Shown: positions 1 through 8,613 of the stretch, in pieces
How the letters are laid out: every line of letters starts with the position of its first letter
How positions within the stretch are numbered: position 1 is the stretch's first letter
Source of the DNA: Candidatus Aerophobota bacterium
Lineage (GTDB): Bacteria; Aerophobota; Aerophobia; Aerophobales; B3-G15
Assembly (NCBI GenBank): GCA_003648845.1
Contig: QMQA01000007.1
Span: 1 to 13,339, forward strand
Length of the DNA: 13,339 nucleotides
Reading direction: 5' to 3'
The notes under the pieces: generated by a model
Told to the model about the DNA's origin: nothing
The model's database searches: none
The model's input: the letters and a program-made list of their open reading frames with translations, nothing else
Position numbers and translations under genes: made by a program

Positions 1-202
1 AAACATCAAAGCCTTCGGTTATTCTGGTCATCATTACGTCAAGGACTATCAAATCGGGTTTATTCTCTATGGCCTTCTTCAACCCCTCTTCACCATTATA
101 AGCCGTGATAATCCGGTATCCTTTGCTCTCCAAAAAAACTTTGTTTAAATAAATAAAATCAGCATCATCATCTATTAACAAGATTCTTTTCTTTTGTTGC
201 AT
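1..202 (-). CDS. Response regulator receiver domain, partial (cut by window edge)
   Basis: The first 67 residues of a CheY-like receiver are visible, and the gene continues beyond position 1. The start ATG at 202 is preceded by AAGG (213-210) at 7 bases. The translation opens [13 protein letters not shown], giving the acidic Mg-binding cluster D11-D13. The phosphoacceptor is most likely D55, at the end of the hydrophobic strand LIVLD and followed by VMM. The gene overlaps the end of the sensor kinase gene by 35 bases in another frame, so the two are almost certainly translationally coupled partners. The output domain lies outside the window, so it cannot be said whether this is a DNA-binding regulator or a stand-alone receiver. 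The D-V-M-M...EGF sequence after the phosphosite is seen in receivers from sulfate reducers and other anaerobes (recalled, not searched). Confidence 0.9.
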   Translation of the reverse strand, partial: MQQKKRILLIDDDADFIYLNKVFLESKGYRIITAYNGEEGLKKAIENKPDLIVLDVMMTRITEGFDV

Positions 203-2225
203 ATCCCTGCCTTATTTTATCTTCATTTATGTTACTGCCCTCCACTATGTTATTGCCCTCCACATCTACTCTATCAGGAATAGTAACAATCATCTTTGTT
301 CCCTTTCCCACCTCACTCTCTACCTGAATATCTCCTCTATGCATCTTTATTATCCCATGTGCAGTAGCAAGACCAAGTCCGGTTCCTTTGCCTATTTTTT
401 TAGTAGTAAAGAAAGGGTCAAATATCTTTGATAAGTTTTCCTTGGGTATACCGCACCCTGTATCACTGATCTCTATTTCAACTTGTTTATCCTTTTTAAA
501 ACCTCTTATAGTAAGAACTCCCCCTTCAGGCATAGCTTCCATCCCATTTAAGGCGATATTAAGAAGAGCTTGTTTCAGTTGAGTGGCATCTACACAGAAG
601 GAGGAAAGATTTGGTTCAATTTCGACCTCTATTTTGATGTCTTTTTTCTGGACGTCAATTTCTCTCTTGCATATAGATGCTACTTCTTTTAAAAGCGAAT
701 TTATATCTGTATCTTCAGGATGAATTCTGGTCTGACGAGCAAAATCCAACAGTCCCTTCACTATTTCTCTACAACGGGTAGCTTCATTAACAATAGTGAT
801 AATTTCTTTTCTTCGAGGGTCATTTGCATCCATCTCTTCCTCCAGCATATTGGCATAAAGGAGTATTCCTCCCAGAGGATTATTTAACTCGTGAGCAATT
901 CCTGCTGAAAGTTGTCCTAAGGATGCCATTTTTTCTGATTGAATAAGCTGATGTTGGGTCTTCTTTAACTGCTCATGGGATTCTTTCAGCTCATCCAATG
1001 CACTTTCCAGTTTAGAAATTATGTAAGTTAAACACATCTGGGGCTCAGCAAGCCCCTGATAAACAGCTATAGCCATATCCCGGCAGGTATGATACCCACA
1101 ATATCCACAATTTAGCTCATCTTCCGGCTTAAACTTGTTGGTTTGCACCAGAATTTTCTTTATTTCTTCTTCGCTGGGGACAGGAAGACCTACTTTCCTG
1201 TTGATAAATCCCCTTTTCAAATTTAGTGAAGAGGCTATTTCCACAGGAAGTTTCCTTTCGGAAAAAGCTTGTCTGACAAACTCAATTACTTTATCTCTTC
1301 TCTGGACAAAGTTCAGTTTAGTGTCCATTACCGGTCCATTTATGCAACCTTTGCAGAATAAAATATCTATAAACTTCCCTCTTAAACCCTCCTTGCTTTT
1401 AACCCTAATAACTTCCAGAGCCTCCTCAATCCCACTAACTGTTAAAATATCTTCTTCCAAAATATCTCCACTTATAGCTGCAGTTCGCAGGAGTCCCCCC
1501 TGAAGGGGGAAACTCCTACCAATACCGGGATGGGGAGGGTCAAAGTCGTCTTCCTCCTGTAAGCTGAGCTGAACCTTTTTTCTATCAAATATATCCTTGA
1601 TTTCACTAAAAGTAAGCACCGCATCTATAACCCCTCTCACAGAAGGATGTTTTATCTCCTCTTTTTTTGCCACGCAGGGACCAATAAATACTATTTTTAA
1701 ATTTTGTCCCTTTTCTTTTTTAAGGTAACGTCCAAGAGCAATCATAGGTGAAACTATAGGAGCAAGCAAAGGTATGAGCTCTGGATAGTGAATCTCGACC
1801 AGATCAACAATAGCAGGGCAAGGAGTTGAGATAAGCCCCTCCGGACGAGAAGATGCAATACGAGAATATTCACAGGCAACAAGTTCAGCTCCAAAGGCAA
1901 CCTCACAAACCATATCAAAACCTACCTTTCTTAACCCCGAAACTAGCTGTCCGGGTGATACCTCAGGAAAAGCTGCTACAAAAGAGGGAGCAAGAATAGC
2001 TGCCACAGAGCTCGCTTCATCTAAAAGGGTTAAAGTCACTTCTACCCCACTTTCTATACGTTTAGCTTTCTGGTTGCATACTCTGACACAGGTTCCACAA
2101 CTTATGCAAAGCTCCTCTATTACCTTTGCCTGCTCATTTTTTACTCTTATGGCTTTAACGGGACAGTTTCTAACACATGTATAACACCTTTTACATTTCT
2201 CCTCAATAGTGCTTACTACACCCAT
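168..2225 (-). CDS. Hydrogenase-like sensor histidine kinase (ferredoxin + H-cluster-type domain + FeS + HisKA/HATPase)
   Basis: A 685-residue soluble hybrid with no membrane segment. Domains in order: two [4Fe-4S] ferredoxin motifs (C11, C14, C17, C21; C40, C43, C46, C50); an iron-hydrogenase large-subunit C-terminal domain (about 65-330); a small FeS domain with C373, C376, C381 and C398 (CX2CX4CX16C); a short coiled coil (about 402-432); HisKA with phospho-acceptor H445 in AHELNNP; and HATPase_c with N-box N560, DTGCGIP (588-594) and GTGLGL (614-619). The H-cluster motifs deviate from catalytic enzymes: TSCCP becomes STPCP (C136, with Pro at the proton-relay cysteine), MPC becomes GPC (C184, K187 kept), and CPGGCIGGGGQP becomes CKGCINGP (C291, C294). 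This fits the histidine-kinase-linked putative sensory class of [FeFe] hydrogenases rather than an H2-producing enzyme. ATG 2225 has GAGGG 7 bases upstream and overlaps the end of hydA by 10 bases. Its likely partner is the overlapping response regulator. The ligand (H2, redox or other) is inferred. Confidence 0.9.
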   Translation of the reverse strand: MGVVSTIEEKCKRCYTCVRNCPVKAIRVKNEQAKVIEELCISCGTCVRVCNQKAKRIESGVEVTLTLLDEASSVAAILAPSFVAAFPEVSPGQLVSGLRKVGFDMVCEVAFGAELVACEYSRIASSRPEGLISTPCPAIVDLVEIHYPELIPLLAPIVSPMIALGRYLKKEKGQNLKIVFIGPCVAKKEEIKHPSVRGVIDAVLTFSEIKDIFDRKKVQLSLQEEDDFDPPHPGIGRSFPLQGGLLRTAAISGDILEEDILTVSGIEEALEVIRVKSKEGLRGKFIDILFCKGCINGPVMDTKLNFVQRRDKVIEFVRQAFSERKLPVEIASSLNLKRGFINRKVGLPVPSEEEIKKILVQTNKFKPEDELNCGYCGYHTCRDMAIAVYQGLAEPQMCLTYIISKLESALDELKESHEQLKKTQHQLIQSEKMASLGQLSAGIAHELNNPLGGILLYANMLEEEMDANDPRRKEIITIVNEATRCREIVKGLLDFARQTRIHPEDTDINSLLKEVASICKREIDVQKKDIKIEVEIEPNLSSFCVDATQLKQALLNIALNGMEAMPEGGVLTIRGFKKDKQVEIEISDTGCGIPKENLSKIFDPFFTTKKIGKGTGLGLATAHGIIKMHRGDIQVESEVGKGTKMIVTIPDRVDVEGNNIVEGSNINEDKIRQGYATKEKNLVNR

Positions 2226-3973
2226 ATTTTTTCCCTCTGGTAAGTAGCCCCCCTCTTAGTATAATGTGTATGCAATAGGTGATGTGATTTTTCTCCCAGA
2301 GGCTCACCAAGAAATTCCCTGTAAAGCTCCTTTATTGCCGGGTTTTCATGAGACTTCCTTACACTCATAGCTTTGTCTTCTTCGTAAAGAGCAGCAATTC
2401 TTTTCTTTCTTATCTCATATATGTTACTATTAGTGGCTACAGGTTGTCCTCCTCCACCGATGCATCCACCGGGACAGGCCATAACCTCTATAAAATGGTA
2501 ATCACAACTGCCTTCCCTTATCCTGTCCAGAAGGAAGCTGGCATTGGAAAGACCATGAGCTACCGCAACCTTTACCTTAGCTCCATCCATTTCAATATCT
2601 GCCTCTCTTATTCCTTTCCATCCTCTCACCTGACGAAACTCTACTTCAGTTAACTGTTTCCCGGTGACAATTTCGTATGCAGAACGTAATGCTGCCTCCA
2701 TAACTCCTCCAGTGTTTCCAAAAATAGTTGCCGCACCAGTGGATATACCCAGAGGCTCATCAAATTCTTCATCAGGTAAATTCACAAAATCAATCCCGGC
2801 CTGTTTTATCATTCGGGCAAGTTCTCTTGTGGTAAGGACTGCATCAACATCCCTAAATCCACTTGACCTCATCTCTGGTCTTTCTGCTTCAAACTTTTTG
2901 GCCGTACAGGGCATCACCGACACCACGAACATCTTCTCCGCTGGTATACCAATTTTTTTTGCATAATAGGTCTTGGCTATGGGTCCAAACATCTGCTGGG
3001 GGGATTTGCAGGTGGAGAGGTGATCCAGAAGATCCGGGTAGAAATGCTCTACAAACTTTATCCACGCAGGACAGCAGGAGGTCATCATGGGCAAGGTTCC
3101 GCCTTTTTTTATCCTGTATACAAGTTCATTTGCCTCCTCTACGATGGTAAGGTCAGCACCAAATTGGGTGTCAAATACCTTATCAAAGCCCATTCGGCGA
3201 AGAGCCGCAGCAAGCTTTCCTGTGCAGCGAGTTCCTACTTCAAGGCCAAACTCCTCTCCTATTGCAGCTCTAATGGCAGGTGCAGTCTGGACAACAACAA
3301 ATTTCTCCGGATCATTTAGAGCCTGCCATACCTCATCTATGTATTCTTTTTCATAGATGGCTCCAACAGGACAAATAGTGGCGCACTGACCACAAAAAGT
3401 GCAGGGAACGTCTCTAAGTTCCAGACTAAAAGGAGGAGCTATGGTAGTCTCAAACCCCCTCTTTTGTGGAAATATCACCCCTACTCCCTGAACTTCGTGA
3501 CACATACTTACACATCTTCTGCAAAGTATGCATTTTTCCGCATCTCTTATTAAGCAGGGGTTGGAAGAGTCAACTTGTGCCTTTATTCTTTCTCCAGGAT
3601 AGTGTATTTCCCTTAAACCTAATTCATTGGCCAGTTCTTGAAGCTCACAATTGCCATTTCTAATACAGGTGAAACAATCTGCAGGATGATTGGATAAAAT
3701 TAGCTCCAAGACAAATTTTCTTGCTTCAAGAACAGCAGGAGTATTTGTCTTAACCACCATTCCTTCTGATACTGGACACATACAGGCAGTCTGCAACTTG
3801 GGAGAACCTTCTACCTCTACAAGACACATCCTGCAAGCTCCTATGCTCTGTATCTCGGGCAGGTGACACAGTGTGGGAATTTTAATTCCTGCTTTTTTTG
3901 CCGCATCAAGGATAGTTGCCCCTTCATCAATACTGACTTTTATTCCGTCTATGGTTACGTTTACTTGACTCAT
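2216..3973 (-). CDS. hydA: [FeFe]-hydrogenase catalytic subunit (HydA/HndD type)
   Basis: A 585-residue H2-activating subunit, expected to be cytoplasmic since no signal peptide is seen. Domains: a plant-type [2Fe-2S] ferredoxin (C36, C47, C50, C64); a NuoG-like His-ligated [4Fe-4S] site (H96, C100, C103, C109); two [4Fe-4S] motifs (C148, C151, C154, C158; C191, C194, C197, C201); the H-cluster domain; and a small-subunit-like tail (about 515-572). All canonical catalytic motifs are intact: TSCCPAW (proton-relay C300, ligand C301), MPCTAKKFE (C356, K359) and MACPGGCIGGGGQP (C500, C504). Length and layout match NAD(P)-linked or bifurcating hydrogenase catalytic subunits such as HndD, without the extra C-terminal [2Fe-2S] domain of Thermotoga HydA. 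AGGAG lies about 7 bases before ATG 3973, and 21 bases separate the gene from the HydB fusion upstream. Electrons would arrive through its iron-sulfur chain from HydB and HydC. Ferredoxin involvement is inferred from the family. Confidence 0.97.
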   Translation of the reverse strand: MSQVNVTIDGIKVSIDEGATILDAAKKAGIKIPTLCHLPEIQSIGACRMCLVEVEGSPKLQTACMCPVSEGMVVKTNTPAVLEARKFVLELILSNHPADCFTCIRNGNCELQELANELGLREIHYPGERIKAQVDSSNPCLIRDAEKCILCRRCVSMCHEVQGVGVIFPQKRGFETTIAPPFSLELRDVPCTFCGQCATICPVGAIYEKEYIDEVWQALNDPEKFVVVQTAPAIRAAIGEEFGLEVGTRCTGKLAAALRRMGFDKVFDTQFGADLTIVEEANELVYRIKKGGTLPMMTSCCPAWIKFVEHFYPDLLDHLSTCKSPQQMFGPIAKTYYAKKIGIPAEKMFVVSVMPCTAKKFEAERPEMRSSGFRDVDAVLTTRELARMIKQAGIDFVNLPDEEFDEPLGISTGAATIFGNTGGVMEAALRSAYEIVTGKQLTEVEFRQVRGWKGIREADIEMDGAKVKVAVAHGLSNASFLLDRIREGSCDYHFIEVMACPGGCIGGGGQPVATNSNIYEIRKKRIAALYEEDKAMSVRKSHENPAIKELYREFLGEPLGEKSHHLLHTHYTKRGATYQREKIWV

Positions 3974-3994
3974 TCACTTTCTCCTTTTAAAAAA

Positions 3995-6900
3995 TCAATC
4001 AACTTGTAGATCACAGCGAAGACATCGACGTGCTTCCTGGCGAACCTCATCTTCAGTATATCCAGGCTCGGTCTCACAGAAATCTTTAAGATTTATGTCT
4101 TTTTTATTTCCAATTTTTTTAATCCGCGGCTGAACTTCAGGATTTTCCTGTGCAGGTTTCGTCTGATCAATTTTCTCTTCTTTCCTTATCCTTTCCTCAA
4201 TTATTCCTTTTCCTCCGAGATACTTATCTATTGAAATAGCCGCCTTTATCCCATCCCTTATAGCTTCAATCACAGTAGAAGGACCTGCAACAAGGTCTCC
4301 TCCTGCAAATATACCATTCTTACCAATACTAAGATTATCTTTGTTTACCACTAAAGTTCCTCTTCTGCTGATCTCTGTTTTTAAGTGGTCTGTAGCAAAA
4401 GAGAGGTCGGGTTTCTGCCCGATCGCTTTAATAACATAATCAACATCCAGATGGAATTCAGAGTTTTCAATAGGTATCGGTCTTCTCCGACCCGAAGAGT
4501 CAAAATCACTCAGCTTCATACGCAAACACTCCATCTTACTTACTTTTCCGTTACCAATTAGCTTAACAGGATTGGTGAGAGAATGTATCTTAATACCCTC
4601 TTTTTCAGCCTGCCTTATCTCCTCTAAATGAGCTGGCATATCTTCCTTTCTTCTGCGATAGATAATGTTAACCTCGCTTGCCCCCAGACGCAAAGCTGTC
4701 CTAGCAGCATCAATAGCAGCATTTCCTCCTCCAACAACAGCTACCCGACCTCTCATTTTCTGCATTCTCCCAAGATTTACTTCACGCAAGAAATTTACAG
4801 CTCCCATAACATTTTCCAGATATTCTCCCTCAATTTCCAACTTCAAGTCTTTGTGAGCTCCAGTAGCAATAAATACAGCCTCGTAACCTTCCTTAAAAAG
4901 GTCATCAAAACTCACATCCTCACCTACTTTGATACCAGTCTTTATCTCAACACCTATTTTTTTAATTTCTTCTATCTCTTTATTTAAAATTTCCTTCGGC
5001 AGTCTATATTCAGGAATCCCTACTGCTAACATTCCACCAACAACTGGAAGGGCTTCAAAAACTGTTACATCATATCCCATCTTAGCTAAATGATAAGCAC
5101 AGGTTAGCCCTGCTGGGCCTGATCCAACTATACCTACCCTCTTTCCTTTTTTCTCTTGAAGCGAAGGAAGAGGATACCCACCATTGTTAAGCAAATAATC
5201 GGCAGCAAATCTTTTTATATCTCTTATTGCAAGAGGTTCATCCAAATCTTGTCTGCGACATTTTGTTTCACAAGGATGGTCACAAACTCTACCACTAACA
5301 GCAACCAGTGGATTCCTTTCCCTTATCAGAGCAACTGCCTCCTCATATTTTCCCTGAGATACAAGATAAATGTATCCTGGAACATCGACTCTTGCAGGAC
5401 AGGCATTTTGACAGGGTGAGCGGAACAGCGCCTGACATACAGAAGCAGGACAATACTTATACTTTATATGCTGTTCATATTCTTCTCTAAAATGCCTGAT
5501 AGTACTTAGTACAGGGTTGGGGGCTGTTTGTCCTAAACCGCACAGAGCTGTTTTCTTTATGTTCTCTCCCAGCTTTATAAGACGCTCTATATCTCCTTCT
5601 TCTCCTTTACCTTCAGTTATTCGAGTTAAAATTTCCAGCATTCTCTTGGTGCCAATGCGACAGGGAGGACACTTACCGCAAGACTCTTCTTGGATAAACT
5701 CAAGAAAAAATCTGGCAATATCTACCATACAGGTATTTTCATCCATTACAATCATTCCCCCTGAGCCCATTATGGCACCGAGTTCCTGAAGAGATTCATA
5801 ATCAACCGGGACATTAAGATATTCCTTAGGAATACATCCTCCCGATGGTCCTCCGCATTGAACGGCCTTAAATTTTCTCCCCTTGGGAATTCCTCCTCCT
5901 ATATCATAGATGATTTTCCCAAGGGGTATCCCCATCGGAACTTCTACAAGACCTGTATTTCTTATATCTCCTGCCAGAGCAAATATTTTAGTTCCCTTGC
6001 TCCTTTCAGTTCCCAAACTACTGAACCAAGATGCTCCTTTCAAAATAATAAGAGGAATGTTAGCCAGCGTTTCCACATTATTTATAATGGTGGGCTTGCC
6101 CCAAAGTCCTGATTGAGCAGGGAAAGGTGGTCTTGGGCGAGGTTCACCCCTCTTTCCTTCAATAGAAGCTATTAAAGCTGTTTCCTCCCCGCAGACAAAA
6201 GCCCCTGCTCCTACTCTTAGCTCAACATCAAATGAGAATTCTGAATCAAAAATATTTTTCCCTAAAAGACCATACTCTCTTGCTTGCTTAATAGCTATTT
6301 CTAATCTCTCTACTGCTAAAGGATATTCTGCTCTAACATAAATATATCCCTGATCTGCTCCTATAGCATAGGCTCCAATAGCCATACCCTCTATAACACT
6401 GTGAGGATCACCCTCTAAGAGAGACCTGTCCATGAATGCCCCGGGATCGCCCTCGTCTGCATTACAGATAATGTACTTCTGATTGGATTTAGCTTTTCTG
6501 GCGAATTCCCACTTTACTCCTGTAGGAAAACCTCCACCGCCTCTACCTCTCAACCCTGATTTTTTAACCTCTTCAATGACTTCCTCAGGACTCATAGAAG
6601 TTAATACTTTGGCCAGTGCCTGATATCCGTCAGTACCTATATACTCTTCAATACTTGTAGGGTCTATAACTCCACAATTTCTTAGCACATTCTTTTGCTG
6701 GAACCGGAAAAAATCTATCTCCTGAAAACTTGTAACCTTTCCTTCACCACTGAGAGGTCTGTAAACAAGTTTTTCCACTACTCTTCCCTTCAAAAGATGC
6801 TCCTCTACAATTAAAGGAACATCTTCAGGGGTCAATTTTCGGTAGAATATCCCCCCTGGATGTACTATGGCAATGGGACCAAGGTCACAAGCACCTACAC

Positions 6901-7042
6901 ATCCTGTTTCAACTACTTTAACTTCTTCATCCAATCCTTTTTTGGCAATTTCCAAAACAAAAGCCTCCTTTACCTCTTGCGCACCTGAAGAAAGACACCC
7001 GCCTCCTCCACAAATTAAAACATGCGATCTGTAAACTTTCAT
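3995..7042 (-). CDS. hydB: HydB/NuoF-like diaphorase fused to GltD/NfnB-like FAD-NAD(P)H oxidoreductase
   Basis: A continuous 1015-residue frame joining two electron-transfer flavoproteins. N-terminal half: thioredoxin-like [2Fe-2S] domain (C11, C16, C48, C52); Complex I 51-kDa FMN/NADH domain with GRGGGGFPTG (166-175), NADEGDPG (194-201) and CGEETAL (284-290); SLBB region; and [4Fe-4S] site C455, C458, C461, C501. After C531-PASV-C536, where HydB normally carries a two-cluster ferredoxin tail, the sequence becomes GltD-like: a cysteine-rich helical domain (C544, C548, C587, C591, C595), FAD Rossmann motif VGSGPAGL (639-646), nucleotide motif VGGGNAAIDAA (770-780), YRRRKEDMPA (795-804, arginines typical of NADPH binding) and FAD motif GGDLVAGPSTVIEA (914-927). 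A charged linker (about 945-985) leads to a final C1007-X2-C1010. GAGG stands about 8 bases before ATG 7042. It likely passes electrons between NAD(H), a second nucleotide pool and HydA. This resembles 'glutamate synthase-linked' [FeFe] hydrogenases and Sporomusa-type Stn transhydrogenases, but the actual coupling is inference. Confidence 0.93.
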   Translation of the reverse strand: MKVYRSHVLICGGGGCLSSGAQEVKEAFVLEIAKKGLDEEVKVVETGCVGACDLGPIAIVHPGGIFYRKLTPEDVPLIVEEHLLKGRVVEKLVYRPLSGEGKVTSFQEIDFFRFQQKNVLRNCGVIDPTSIEEYIGTDGYQALAKVLTSMSPEEVIEEVKKSGLRGRGGGGFPTGVKWEFARKAKSNQKYIICNADEGDPGAFMDRSLLEGDPHSVIEGMAIGAYAIGADQGYIYVRAEYPLAVERLEIAIKQAREYGLLGKNIFDSEFSFDVELRVGAGAFVCGEETALIASIEGKRGEPRPRPPFPAQSGLWGKPTIINNVETLANIPLIILKGASWFSSLGTERSKGTKIFALAGDIRNTGLVEVPMGIPLGKIIYDIGGGIPKGRKFKAVQCGGPSGGCIPKEYLNVPVDYESLQELGAIMGSGGMIVMDENTCMVDIARFFLEFIQEESCGKCPPCRIGTKRMLEILTRITEGKGEEGDIERLIKLGENIKKTALCGLGQTAPNPVLSTIRHFREEYEQHIKYKYCPASVCQALFRSPCQNACPARVDVPGYIYLVSQGKYEEAVALIRERNPLVAVSGRVCDHPCETKCRRQDLDEPLAIRDIKRFAADYLLNNGGYPLPSLQEKKGKRVGIVGSGPAGLTCAYHLAKMGYDVTVFEALPVVGGMLAVGIPEYRLPKEILNKEIEEIKKIGVEIKTGIKVGEDVSFDDLFKEGYEAVFIATGAHKDLKLEIEGEYLENVMGAVNFLREVNLGRMQKMRGRVAVVGGGNAAIDAARTALRLGASEVNIIYRRRKEDMPAHLEEIRQAEKEGIKIHSLTNPVKLIGNGKVSKMECLRMKLSDFDSSGRRRPIPIENSEFHLDVDYVIKAIGQKPDLSFATDHLKTEISRRGTLVVNKDNLSIGKNGIFAGGDLVAGPSTVIEAIRDGIKAAISIDKYLGGKGIIEERIRKEEKIDQTKPAQENPEVQPRIKKIGNKKDINLKDFCETEPGYTEDEVRQEARRCLRCDLQVD

Positions 7043-7070
7043 GGCTGACCTCGTTACATTAATTTTTATA

Positions 7071-7433
7071 TTAACCTGTAAATTCTTTTACTATTTTTCC
7101 CCCTATTAGATGCTCTCTAAAAACCCTGCGAATTTTCTCAGGAGTCATCCGATAATACCTAACAGGAGATTCCCCGGACCTGATAACCGTAATTATAGGT
7201 TCTCTATCACACAAACCAATACAACTTGATTGAATAATTATAACCTCCGGAGCACCTTCCTTGCTTAATTCTTCTAAAATAGCACTCATAACATCTCTTG
7301 CTCCTGCAGCAATTCCGCAGGTTCCCATGTGAACTATTATTTTATCTTTCCCCTCTTCTTCTTTTCTTATTACCAAGGATTTTTTATACTGCTCTCTCAT
7401 GTTTTTAAGTTTTTCTAAGGTTATTTTCTCCAT
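7071..7433 (-). CDS. hndB: HndB-like thioredoxin-fold (2Fe-2S) ferredoxin domain protein
   Basis: A 120-residue protein of the HndB family, a small subunit of NADP-reducing or bifurcating hydrogenases. A charged N-terminal helix (1-30) precedes HMGTCGIAAGAR (35-46) and a second motif, SSCIGLCDREP (69-79). These give only three cysteines (C39, C71, C75) where classic thioredoxin-like [2Fe-2S] proteins use four; as I recall, HndB homologues also show three, so this is probably a family trait. It may have a structural or docking role, or bind a cluster with a non-cysteine ligand. Start ATG 7433 has AAGGAGG 6 bases upstream. The gene sits between the NuoE-like subunit (36-base gap) and the HydB fusion (28-base gap), the position expected for a complex subunit. 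Confidence 0.88.
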   Translation of the reverse strand: MEKITLEKLKNMREQYKKSLVIRKEEEGKDKIIVHMGTCGIAAGARDVMSAILEELSKEGAPEVIIIQSSCIGLCDREPIITVIRSGESPVRYYRMTPEKIRRVFREHLIGGKIVKEFTG

Positions 7434-7469
7434 GATTGCCTCCTTGTTTTTTACGAGAGTGTAACTTAA

Positions 7470-7979
7470 TCACCTGTATCTTGATAAGATCTCTGGAATC
7501 TTGCTGGCACTGACTCTTGCGTATATGTCATCATCTATTCTTACAACAGGAGCAAGAGCACAGGCTCCCATGCACCGGTTTACTTCTATAGAGAATCTCC
7601 TGTCGGAAGTGGTTTCTCTAACTCCTATCCCTAACTCCTTCTGGAGGGAAGAAAGTATCTTCTTTCCCCCTTTCACATAACAGGCCGTTCCAAGGCAAAC
7701 TCTTATGGTATGCCTGCCCTTAGGGAAAAGGGTAAAGAAAGAGTAGAAAGTAGCAACGCCGTAAACTTCGCTTAGTGTTTTGTTAAGTTTCTGCGCAATG
7801 TATTCCTGAACTTCGCCCGGGAGATATCCAAACATCTGCTGTGCTCTATGCAAGAGCATTATGAGTGCACCGCGCTTCTTCCTGTACTGGTCTGCCCACC
7901 TTTCAAACTCCGCAAACTTCTCCTTTTCTTCGGCGGTAAGCTGGGTTAAGCTTTTTTCTTCTGTCTTTATGTTCTGCAT
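7470..7979 (-). CDS. hydC: NuoE-like [2Fe-2S] hydrogenase subunit (HydC/HndA)
   Basis: A 169-residue homologue of the 24-kDa subunit of Complex I. An N-terminal helical bundle (about 15-85, including the family signature GVATFYSFF at 74-82) precedes a thioredoxin-fold [2Fe-2S] domain with ligands C95 and C100 (CLGTAC) and C136 and C140 (CMGAC). It is full length for the family. Start ATG 7979 has the strong site AAAGGAGTG a few bases upstream, and 18 bases separate it from the ATPase-domain gene. In related enzymes this subunit pairs with the FMN-bearing HydB/NuoF subunit and relays or buffers electrons near the FMN. With the HydB fusion and HydA it completes the minimal trimer of multimeric [FeFe]-hydrogenases. 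Confidence 0.95.
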   Translation of the reverse strand: MQNIKTEEKSLTQLTAEEKEKFAEFERWADQYRKKRGALIMLLHRAQQMFGYLPGEVQEYIAQKLNKTLSEVYGVATFYSFFTLFPKGRHTIRVCLGTACYVKGGKKILSSLQKELGIGVRETTSDRRFSIEVNRCMGACALAPVVRIDDDIYARVSASKIPEILSRYR

Positions 7980-7997
7980 TTTCCACTCCTTTAATTC

Positions 7998-8597
7998 TTA
8001 AACTAAATCTACCTTAGGTACATAACCAAATACTTTTTTAAAAACTTTTTTTCTTTCCTTTTTTAAAGCACAAAGGCCTCTCTTTATATCCTTAGAAATA
8101 AGAGCAAGAACGCCTTTGTTCTTAAAGTAACATTCTCCTGCGAGCTTCTTTATCTTGCGCGTATCCAATTGATAAACCATATCACCTACACGATGTTTAT
8201 AAATAACATCTAAGGAAGGATTTGCCGAGATAATACACAGGACAGTTGAGGCAATATCTCCCAAGGGTGGTCGGTCAACATTGCCATATTGAAAAAACGC
8301 CTCTACAGTTGTTCCTTTTCCCAGACAAGAGCTTATAGTCACATCTCCATGGCACTGTTTTGCTCTGGTCTTTAGAAGAGAAAGACCCAATCCTACTTTT
8401 CTGCAGGTTCTTGTAGTGGCAAAGGGGTCCGTAATCTTTGGGATCAACTTACTATCCATTCCCACTCCATTGTCGATTATGGTTATACGGAGCCTATCTT
8501 TTACCAGATCTTCCTCTATTAAAATCTCCACCCTGGTTGCCTTTGCATTAATAGAATTTTCCACTATATCAAGGATATGCAAAGAAAGATCATGCAT
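7998..8597 (-). CDS. GHKL ATPase-domain protein (kinase/anti-sigma-like), hydrogenase-associated
   Basis: A 199-residue protein with an N-terminal GHKL ATP-binding fold (about 1-105): N-box DIVENSINA (10-18, N14), G1 box DNGVGMD (42-48), DPFATTR (57-63), a glycine-rich VGLGLSLLK lid (68-76) and GKGTTVEAF (93-101). There is no HisKA domain and no obvious phospho-acceptor. The N-box resembles MutL more than ordinary histidine kinases, but an Asp (D10) stands where MutL has its catalytic Glu. The C-terminal half (about 110-199) is not recognised; it is lysine-rich near the end and has scattered cysteines (C125, C156, C176). AAGGA lies 7 bases before ATG 8597, and the DRTGG gene ends 16 bases upstream. 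I recall similar ATPase-DRTGG pairs beside bifurcating hydrogenases in Clostridia and Thermotogae, suggesting regulation or assembly of the complex. The role is unproven. Confidence 0.85.
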   Translation of the reverse strand: MHDLSLHILDIVENSINAKATRVEILIEEDLVKDRLRITIIDNGVGMDSKLIPKITDPFATTRTCRKVGLGLSLLKTRAKQCHGDVTISSCLGKGTTVEAFFQYGNVDRPPLGDIASTVLCIISANPSLDVIYKHRVGDMVYQLDTRKIKKLAGECYFKNKGVLALISKDIKRGLCALKKERKKVFKKVFGYVPKVDLV

Positions 8598-8613
8598 TTT
8601 TTGTCCTTAGCTT

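Noticed and set aside
5400..5480. HydB-GltD fusion as an artefact of a frameshift or lost stop codon
   Set aside because: The frame is continuous across the junction, the CPASVCQAL sequence of HydB runs smoothly into the cysteine-rich GltD domain, both halves are complete, and there is no leftover start or ribosome site at the boundary.
1135..6116. Several plus-strand open frames of 60-122 codons opposite the kinase, hydA and hydB genes
   Set aside because: All are antisense shadows of well-supported genes, with no recognisable product or ribosome site pattern.
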